64,000 nucleotides of DNA from Panorpa germanica. Its lineage: Eukaryota > Arthropoda > Insecta > Mecoptera > Panorpidae. How positions within the stretch are numbered: position 1 is the stretch's first letter; every line of letters starts with the position of its first letter. A program made the translations under genes and the position numbers. The stretch spans positions 1,881,001-1,945,000 of the forward strand of contig OY783220.1 of the NCBI GenBank assembly GCA_963678705.1, written 5' to 3'. Of the stretch, positions 58,801-64,000 are shown piece by piece. The notes below the pieces were generated by a model, which was given only the letters and a program-made list of their open reading frames with translations, had not been told where the DNA came from and did no database searches.

Positions 58801-61800
58801 AAATAGACGATGAAGCATTGGTAATACAACATCACTGTGGATCTATGAACGTCACCTGTCAATTTTGCAACGCAAGTCATTTCAAAAATGAAAAGCCGAC
58901 AGATGGGAGATTTTCATTATGCTGTTCAAAAGGTAAAGTTTCAATTTCGAGCCCTTCTAACTCTTTTCCAGAGCTGTTATTGAAACTAATGACTAATGTA
59001 CATCCCCTTTCTGCTAATTTTATGGATAACATTAGAAACTACAATAGTTCCCTTGCATTTGCTTCATTTGGAGCACATATTGATCACCGTCCAGGCACAC
59101 GTGGGCCGTACTGTTTCAGGATATGTGGCCAAGTTTACCATAGAATATCATCGGCACACCCTACGGAAGGAAAACATCCAAACTATGGTCAATTATATAT
59201 TCTAGATCCTGATGAGGCCATATGTAATAGAATGCAAGGCGATGTTAATCGTAAATGCTTGCGGCAGCTATTTGAGCAATTGGATTCTTTAATAAGAAAA
59301 ATAAATCCTTACGCTGCTGCCTATAAAATGATGGCTCAAGTAGAAAGGGAGGAGGTTATAAAAGCTAACTTGGAAGGGAGAAATCCTTTTGATGTGCAGA
59401 TGAACATTGTACAGCAACTCGCAAAAGATCCACGACGATACAACGTTCCGTCTACTAATGAAGTAGCGTTAATATTTACGAGTAAGGATGGATTACCACC
59501 TTCTGATAGAGACATTTGTGTCTATCAAAAAGATGGTAATCTTCGTAACATTAATATTCTTAACGAAAATTGCGATCCAATGACTTATCCGTTGTTATGT
59601 CCAACCGGTGAACTCGGGCATTCAGAACATTTACTAAATGTTTCATTAGGAAGAAGAATTTCGCATCGGCAATTTTATTCTTATAAACTTAGATGTACAG
59701 GCTCTTTTAATCCATTTCTTAGTGCCGGTAAACTTACACAACAGTACATTGTTGACGCGTATTCCAAAATCGAAGGTAATAGACTTAATTTCATACGCAA
59801 CGCAAATACGCAAAAGAAATTGCGGTCAGAAATGTATTTGGGATTGATGGATTATGTCAAAAATAAATCCAAAAATGAAGGTATTATACCTGGCAGAATG
59901 GTTATTTTACCAAGTACATTTGTCGGAAGTCCACGTAGCATGTCACAACATTATCTTGATGCTATGGGAATTATTTGTAAATATGGTTCACCGGATTTGT
60001 TTATTACAATGACATGTAATCCCGAGTGGCCAGAAATTAAAAGTAATTTACTAAATAACCAACGAACCGAAAATCGTCCCGATTTAGTTGTTAGAGTATT
60101 TCAATTAAAAGTGAAAGAGCTCTTTGACGATCTATTGAAAAGACATATTTTCGGTAAGGTAACAGCTATCGTTTCTGTTATTGAATTTCAAAAACGCGGT
60201 TTACCTCACATTCATATTCTAATAATTTTAAATAATCAAAATAAAATTCGAAATACGGAACTTATTGATAAAATTGTATCTGCAGAAATTCCAGATAGTG
60301 AAACTCATCCCATTTTATTTGATGTGGTCAAGAAATGTATGATTCACGGACCATGTGGACCTTATAATTTAAACGCTCCATGCATGAAAGACAACAAATG
60401 CAGTAAAGATTTTCCGAAATCATTTCAAGCTTCCACTGTAAATAACAGTAACGGGTACCCTTTGTACCGACGTCGGGATAATAATTCAAAAATAGATTTT
60501 TATACGGCAAAAGGCACTATAAAACATACAGTAGATAATAGATGGGTTGTACCATACAATAGATTCCTTTCCTTGAAATATAGATGCCACATTAATGTTG
60601 AAATTTGCGCTTCGCTTAAAAGCGTAAAATATTTATTTAAATATATCTATAAGGGCCATGATTGTGCCAATGTTAAAATAACATCTGAAGGACAAGCACA
60701 ATTAGACTGGGATGAAGTTTCATTTTATTTAGACGCGCGATATGTATCACCACCAGAAGCCATGTGGAGAATATTTGCATTCGATCTGCAATATAAAACA
60801 CACACTATTTATAGGTTAGCAGTTCATTTAGAAAACCAGCAAAATATTTTATTTACTGAAGGAAATGAAGAATCTGCATTAGCAAAGTCTTCAGAAACTA
60901 CATTAACGGCTTGGTTTAAATTAAATTCAACATCGGTAGAGGCTAAAACTTATTTGTATACGGAAATACCCGAACATTACATTTTTGATCGCAAAAAGAC
61001 ATGGACTTTAAGACAGCGCATAAGTCATTTGATAATTCCGAGAATGTATAGTGTTAGTCCTAAAGAAGGTGAAAGGTTTTATTTAAGGTTATTGTTGCTT
61101 CATGTACGCGGCGCTACATGTTTCAAAGACTTGCGAACTCTCAATGGAATCGAATATTCCACTTTCCACGAAACAGCAAAACAATTAGGTTTATTGAGTG
61201 ATGTTACTCAATGGGATCGTTGTTTAGATGATGCTTCAATTTGTAAAATGCCCAAACAGCTACGACAGCTATTTGCTTTTATTTGTATTTTTTGCGAACC
61301 CTGCGATCCTAACTTATTATGGGATAATCATAAAGTAACTTTATGCGAGGATTATAGTTTAACTTATAACCAAGAAACTGCGGAACAGTTAGCTATCAAT
61401 GATATCATTGATATTTTTAAATTACATAATTTCAATTATACTGATTTTGGATTTCTGGAATATCGTAATGCAAATTTAGTTTTAGTTAGGGAAACATTTA
61501 ACCAAGTAGAAGAATTTGAGGAAGGGGTTAATTTTAGTAGTCAATTAAATTCTGATCAGAAAAACGTATTTGATGAAATAATGCTCTGCATAAACAACGA
61601 TAATGAAGAGCAAAGATATTTCTTTATTCATGGGTCGGGTGGTTCTGGGAAAACATTTCTTTATACTACTTTATTACACGTCGTACGTGGAATGGGATTA
61701 ACTGCTATACCTGTAGCTTGGACAGGAATAGCAGCTATGTTACTAAAATCAGGTAGAACGATCCATTCGCAGTTTAAATTGCCGGTTCCCCTAGATGGAA

Positions 61801-62933
61801 ATTCAACTTCATCCATAAGGCACAACTCTATTGATGGGAAATTATTAAAGTCAGCTAAGTTAATTATATGGGACGAGGTTACAATGGCGCCTTACTTTGC
61901 TTTAGATGTAGTAGATATGTGCCTTCGCGATTTAATGAAAAATAATAAGCCATTTGGAAATAAAATCATTTTACTAGGAGGAGATTTTCGACAATGTCTT
62001 CCTGTTGTTAAACGTGGAACGGTTGCGGATATAGTTTCAACATGCATGCAAAATAGCAGCTTATGGCCACTTTTCAAAATTAAGCATCTGACAATTAATA
62101 TGAGAGTTGCGCAAGAAGAAATCGATTTCAAAACGTGGTTATTACAACTTGGAGATGGACTAATTAATGATAGTCCAGATAGTGTAGTAAACATGGTTAA
62201 AATTCCAAATAAATTCATTTCTGACAAACCATTAGTCGATGAAATATACGGCGATATTAATTTAGTTAGTGTTGATGAATTAAAATCTCGCGTAATTTTA
62301 TGTCCATTAAATGAAGACACATTACAGATTAATGAAAAAATTTTAAATTTATTGGATGGGGAACAATTTTGCTGTCTAAGTCATGACTCTGTTTCAACTG
62401 ATTCTGATGCAGAACAAAATCATTTCCCAGTAGAATTTTTAAATAGTTTGACACCATCGGGTATGCCTCCACATAAATTAAATTTAAAAATAGGTGCAAT
62501 TATTATGCTCTTAAGAAATATGAATGCTAATAGTGGACTTTGTAATGGAACCCGTTTAATTGTAAAACATATGTATACATCTGTAATAGATGCAGAAATA
62601 ATTACTGGAAGTCACACTGGTGATCGCGCTCTTATTCCTAAAATAGTTTTAGCTCCTTCTGATATAAATCTTCCATTTATACTTAAAAGAGTTCAGTTTC
62701 CTGTTCGATTAGCATTTGCTATGACAATAAATAAATCACAAGGTCAAACTTTTGAAAAAGTAGGTGTTTTATTACGGGAACCCGTTTTTACTCATGGCCA
62801 ATTATATGTCGCGTTTTCAAGGGTTAAATCATCCAATAATTTAAAAATTGAAACATTAACTTCTGTTACTAAATCAAAGAAAGATATATTTACATCCAAT
62901 GTTGTTTATAAAAATGTACTTCTATTAGAATAG
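55872..62933 (+). CDS. autonomous Helitron protein: two C76-like proteases, 23-aa repeats, Rep, Pif1-type helicase
   Basis: One uninterrupted frame of 2353 codons, longer than most animal Helitron proteins (commonly about 1400-1800). In order: two UL36/C76-like cysteine protease domains (about 33-232 and 284-477); a lysine-rich repeat region (585-906, seven 46-residue units, flanked by degenerate ones); a Helitron zinc knuckle (about 987-1024, HHCGSMNVTCQFC...CC); the Helitron N-terminal and Rep domain with TMTCNPEWPE, HUH motif H1446-I-H1448, and paired tyrosines Y1587/Y1591 (KYLFKYIYKG); and an SF1B Pif1-like helicase with Walker A GSGGSGKT (1921-1928), DE at 2001-2002 (IIWDEVTMA), GGDFRQCLPVV, and the C-terminal motifs TINKSQGQTF and GQLYVAFSRV. 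Rep nicks and joins ssDNA; the helicase unwinds. All key residues are present, so the protein looks functional. The start is the first ATG, just before the first protease. Confidence 0.97.
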   Translation: MSKSLFGFGRKRNVSSVRIASLRSNSSELNKPLSIVRGSFSQFDKRFCNKSLGKQCSFNCFVAICVNETTALNTWHSETLDSILKLGDQCYLDNCKGSQHNFLLGDEVQQKISLNDYTYVVYCDKSKTLCGDFINAKADIIELTISFLESFFVEQEKGLFTINDETFVIFKKSNLFWLFDSHSRGIKGQIVCEKNGKSVLLCFKDLFDVINLIKFNYSSCKNTTFSITPISILNTKDNSTLTEINNSTNSVNGEEIVKTSIFNDPNLNVSEVGLTKFKLPEPYKIIQANFNQASDVFRNFPKNSQCTAIATFSICIHKIIALNNWTTRVLDYILILGDNCYRKNLKPGCHPFLLIEEINTLISIGNGTCKIGYDLMDTAQGDLNSLTNDFLENFFKKFNNGLFTTCSQTFSIFKQDRLFWIFDSHSRGSKGQSFSSSNGKAVLLCYTHLSDLVDLIKYNFRDSGGSSRFTINPITVDSFTGNIDISEIFQYNYLNLNSEVSVISDSVIKYSENSVNSYNVISDTVQLNELQKIKNSDTISSKEKNLGRSTTFKKRISKRLLKKVTQDKEKHLQNQTLRNKKKIERETPNEQKERLQKLKTVFKKKLISETDDLKEIRLKKQALLDKKKIQRETPIEKEERLQKLKAVFKKKLINESSELKHIRLKKQALLNKKKFQRETPIEKEERLQKLKAVFKKKLINETNELKHIRLKKQALLDRKKFQRETPIEKEERLQKLKAVFKKKLINESNELKHIRLKKQALLDKKKFQRETPIEKEERLQKLKAVFKKKLINETNELKHIRLKKQALLNKRKILRETPIEKEDRLQKLKTVFKKKIIRETNELKHIRLKKQALLDKKKIQRETPIEKEERLQKVKTAFRNKLINKTNELKKIRLKKQLLRNKTRVLHQNAKEKDRRKKILLFRKRIRLANEKEEAKRNRLNNIALQKQRKLDKVLESETQNKAPTISQQTFSTALQEIDDEALVIQHHCGSMNVTCQFCNASHFKNEKPTDGRFSLCCSKGKVSISSPSNSFPELLLKLMTNVHPLSANFMDNIRNYNSSLAFASFGAHIDHRPGTRGPYCFRICGQVYHRISSAHPTEGKHPNYGQLYILDPDEAICNRMQGDVNRKCLRQLFEQLDSLIRKINPYAAAYKMMAQVEREEVIKANLEGRNPFDVQMNIVQQLAKDPRRYNVPSTNEVALIFTSKDGLPPSDRDICVYQKDGNLRNINILNENCDPMTYPLLCPTGELGHSEHLLNVSLGRRISHRQFYSYKLRCTGSFNPFLSAGKLTQQYIVDAYSKIEGNRLNFIRNANTQKKLRSEMYLGLMDYVKNKSKNEGIIPGRMVILPSTFVGSPRSMSQHYLDAMGIICKYGSPDLFITMTCNPEWPEIKSNLLNNQRTENRPDLVVRVFQLKVKELFDDLLKRHIFGKVTAIVSVIEFQKRGLPHIHILIILNNQNKIRNTELIDKIVSAEIPDSETHPILFDVVKKCMIHGPCGPYNLNAPCMKDNKCSKDFPKSFQASTVNNSNGYPLYRRRDNNSKIDFYTAKGTIKHTVDNRWVVPYNRFLSLKYRCHINVEICASLKSVKYLFKYIYKGHDCANVKITSEGQAQLDWDEVSFYLDARYVSPPEAMWRIFAFDLQYKTHTIYRLAVHLENQQNILFTEGNEESALAKSSETTLTAWFKLNSTSVEAKTYLYTEIPEHYIFDRKKTWTLRQRISHLIIPRMYSVSPKEGERFYLRLLLLHVRGATCFKDLRTLNGIEYSTFHETAKQLGLLSDVTQWDRCLDDASICKMPKQLRQLFAFICIFCEPCDPNLLWDNHKVTLCEDYSLTYNQETAEQLAINDIIDIFKLHNFNYTDFGFLEYRNANLVLVRETFNQVEEFEEGVNFSSQLNSDQKNVFDEIMLCINNDNEEQRYFFIHGSGGSGKTFLYTTLLHVVRGMGLTAIPVAWTGIAAMLLKSGRTIHSQFKLPVPLDGNSTSSIRHNSIDGKLLKSAKLIIWDEVTMAPYFALDVVDMCLRDLMKNNKPFGNKIILLGGDFRQCLPVVKRGTVADIVSTCMQNSSLWPLFKIKHLTINMRVAQEEIDFKTWLLQLGDGLINDSPDSVVNMVKIPNKFISDKPLVDEIYGDINLVSVDELKSRVILCPLNEDTLQINEKILNLLDGEQFCCLSHDSVSTDSDAEQNHFPVEFLNSLTPSGMPPHKLNLKIGAIIMLLRNMNANSGLCNGTRLIVKHMYTSVIDAEIITGSHTGDRALIPKIVLAPSDINLPFILKRVQFPVRLAFAMTINKSQGQTFEKVGVLLREPVFTHGQLYVAFSRVKSSNNLKIETLTSVTKSKKDIFTSNVVYKNVLLLE
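55968..56567 (+). other. protease domain 1, herpesvirus UL36-USP/C76-like
   Basis: Residues 33-232. A glutamine (Q42) stands 14 residues before the candidate nucleophile C56 (GKQC). After the conserved W75 and LKLGDQCY comes the LFDSHSRG motif with D180 and H182, then a KSVLLCF strand. The order Gln, Cys, then Asp-x-His about 120 residues later is that of the deubiquitinase at the front of herpesvirus large tegument proteins. Expected activity is removal of ubiquitin or a ubiquitin-like protein. Confidence 0.65.
56721..57302 (+). other. protease domain 2, herpesvirus UL36-USP/C76-like
   Basis: Residues 284-477, a diverged tandem copy of domain 1. Q292 precedes C306 (NSQC) by 14 residues, again as in domain 1. 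LILGDNCY, IFDSHSRG (D423, H425) and KAVLLCY follow in the same order. Both domains keep the full putative catalytic set, so neither looks like an obvious inactive partner. Confidence 0.65.
57624..58589 (+). repeat. 138-bp in-frame tandem repeat (7 units, 46 aa = 2 x 23)
   Basis: Seven units of exactly 138 bp. The 46-residue unit splits into two related 23-mers, ETPIEKEERLQKLKAVFKKK... and E(S/T)NELKHIRLKKQALLDKKK..., each a charged helix with RL-K and KKK at matching positions. The 23-residue period and composition match STPR-type repeats, known as DNA-binding in silkworm FMBP-1 and seen in other Helitron proteins. The central units are almost identical in DNA, so they expanded recently. Confidence 0.9.
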
Positions 62934-63030
62934 ATACCTCCAATACCTTTTGCTATTTTATCTGCTATTCGAGTTTTATAAGTAATAATATTATAATTCA
63001 TCATGTTCAAGTCAAATAATAGTGTCCTTA
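62934..63030 (+). other. Helitron 3' non-coding sequence
   Basis: AT-rich stretch between the stop codon TAG and the first 155-bp repeat. No polyadenylation signal of the AATAAA type is certain. Confidence 0.4.
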
Positions 63031-64000
63031 AATTTTAGATTCTCTTTACGTATTTTTCTTTTAGCAGTCATTTGTTAAACAAATACTCTGATCGGGAGAG
63101 TGAGATTATCATTTAATTGCTTCTAGATAGATATAATTGAGATTTATTTTTTAAGTTCTCATTATTTTTTTATTATATAGTTCACATTAATTTTTACATA
63201 ATTAAACTATTAACCTTAAAACCTTTTATCGTCTTTACGGTTCGAAATTATTTACTCTTTGCGATTTCACCTGTTTTCCGTGTTTTATAAGTAATGATGT
63301 TTTATTTTATCATTTTTAACCCAAATAGTACTTTAAATTTTAGATTCTCTTTACGTATTTTTCTATTGGCTTTCATTTGTTAAACAAATACTCTGGTCGG
63401 GAGAGTGAGATTATCATTTGATTGCTTTTAGATTGGTATAATTGAGATTTATTATTTAAGTTCTTATTATTATTTTATTATTTACTCTTAAATTTTAGAT
63501 TCTCTTTACGTATTTTTCTATTGGCTTTCATTTGTTAAACAAATACTCTGGTCGGGAGAGTGAGATTATCATTTAATTGCTTTTAGATAGGTATAATTGA
63601 GATTTATTATTTAAGTTCTTATTATTATTTTATTATTTACTCTTAAATTTTAGATTCTCTTTACGTATTTTTCTATTGGCTTTTATTTGTTAAACAAATA
63701 CTCTGGTCGGGAGAGTGAGATTATCATTTAATTGCTTTTAGATAGGTATAATTGAGATTTATTATTTAAGTTCTTATTATTATTTTATTATTTACTCTTA
63801 AATTTTAGATTCTCTTTACGTATTTTTCTATTGGCTTTCATTTGTTAAACAAATACTCTGGTCGGGAGAGTGAGATTATCATTTGATTGCTTTTAGATAG
63901 GTATAATTGAGATTTATTATTTAAGTTTTTATTATTATTTTATTATTTACTCTTAAATTTTAGATTCTCTTTACGTATTTTTCTATTGGCTTTCATTTGT
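63031..64000 (+). repeat. 155-bp tandem repeat 3' of the Helitron gene, runs off the window
   Basis: The block beginning TAGATTCTCTTTACGTATTT recurs at 63036, 63341, 63496, 63651, 63806 and 63961. The last five are spaced exactly 155 bp. The first unit is more diverged (e.g. ACTCTGATCGGGAGAGT) and is followed by a divergent insert (about 63190-63340). Each unit has two adjacent hairpins: ATTTGTTAAACAAAT, and ACTCT-GGTCGGG-AGAGT. Tandem repeats near the 3' terminus are known from Helentron-type Helitrons. The element's terminus lies beyond the window. Confidence 0.9.

Noticed and set aside
63031-64000. CRISPR-like regular repeat
   Set aside because: The 155-bp units are contiguous with no unique spacers and lie next to a eukaryotic Helitron; a minisatellite, not a CRISPR array.

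Overview
The window looks like AT-rich, non-coding DNA of an arthropod, most likely an insect. The supporting features are an I/Jockey-group LINE with an insect-type Inr/DPE promoter, many TTAA-flanked piggyBac-type elements, Harbinger-type and hAT-type MITEs, Tigger-like remnants and a very large Helitron. I see no host gene that I can name. The host species cannot be fixed from the sequence. No LTR retrovirus-like element was recognised.

Layout. 0-5.7 kb: a TIR element with TTA duplications (488-1124), a mariner scrap, a deleted piggyBac copy (2526-3478), a (TA)n tract and a decayed cysteine-rich coding fragment. 5.9-13.3 kb: a second copy of the first TIR family, split by a nearly intact 5.73-kb LINE (7418-13147, minus strand) with an 11-bp target-site duplication. 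13.3-32 kb: a graveyard of MITEs and LINE scraps, including a Tigger-like element (19439-21205) that itself carries two other MITEs, three TTAA-flanked elements of 730-780 bp, a three-copy Harbinger-type family and one hAT MITE with an 8-bp duplication. 32.9-33.6 kb and 42.8-52.5 kb: non-autonomous Helitrons with a perfect 3' hairpin followed by CTAG. In the second interval they form a long array of head-to-tail and inverted copies around a 1303-bp unit present twice at about 99.5% identity. 33.6-42.7 kb: mostly unassigned sequence with a Tigger scrap, a third Harbinger-type copy, a G-rich block, a tRNA-derived SINE candidate and LINE-like purine/pyrimidine tracts.

55.9-62.9 kb: one uninterrupted 2353-codon ORF encoding an autonomous Helitron Rep-helicase. 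Its unusual front end has two tandem cysteine-protease domains resembling the herpesvirus large-tegument-protein deubiquitinase (peptidase C76), followed by seven 46-residue repeats (each 2 x 23, STPR-like) and then the Helitron zinc knuckle, HUH/Y2 Rep and Pif1-type helicase. Downstream, a 155-bp tandem repeat with two small hairpins per unit runs off the end of the window. This protein is the most interesting item in the window.

Functionally the window is transposons living in transposons. The LINE supplies its own endonuclease/RT/RNase H and RNA-binding protein. The Helitron supplies rolling-circle machinery that might act on short Helitrons, although shared ends between the large Helitron and the short CTAG family could not be shown.
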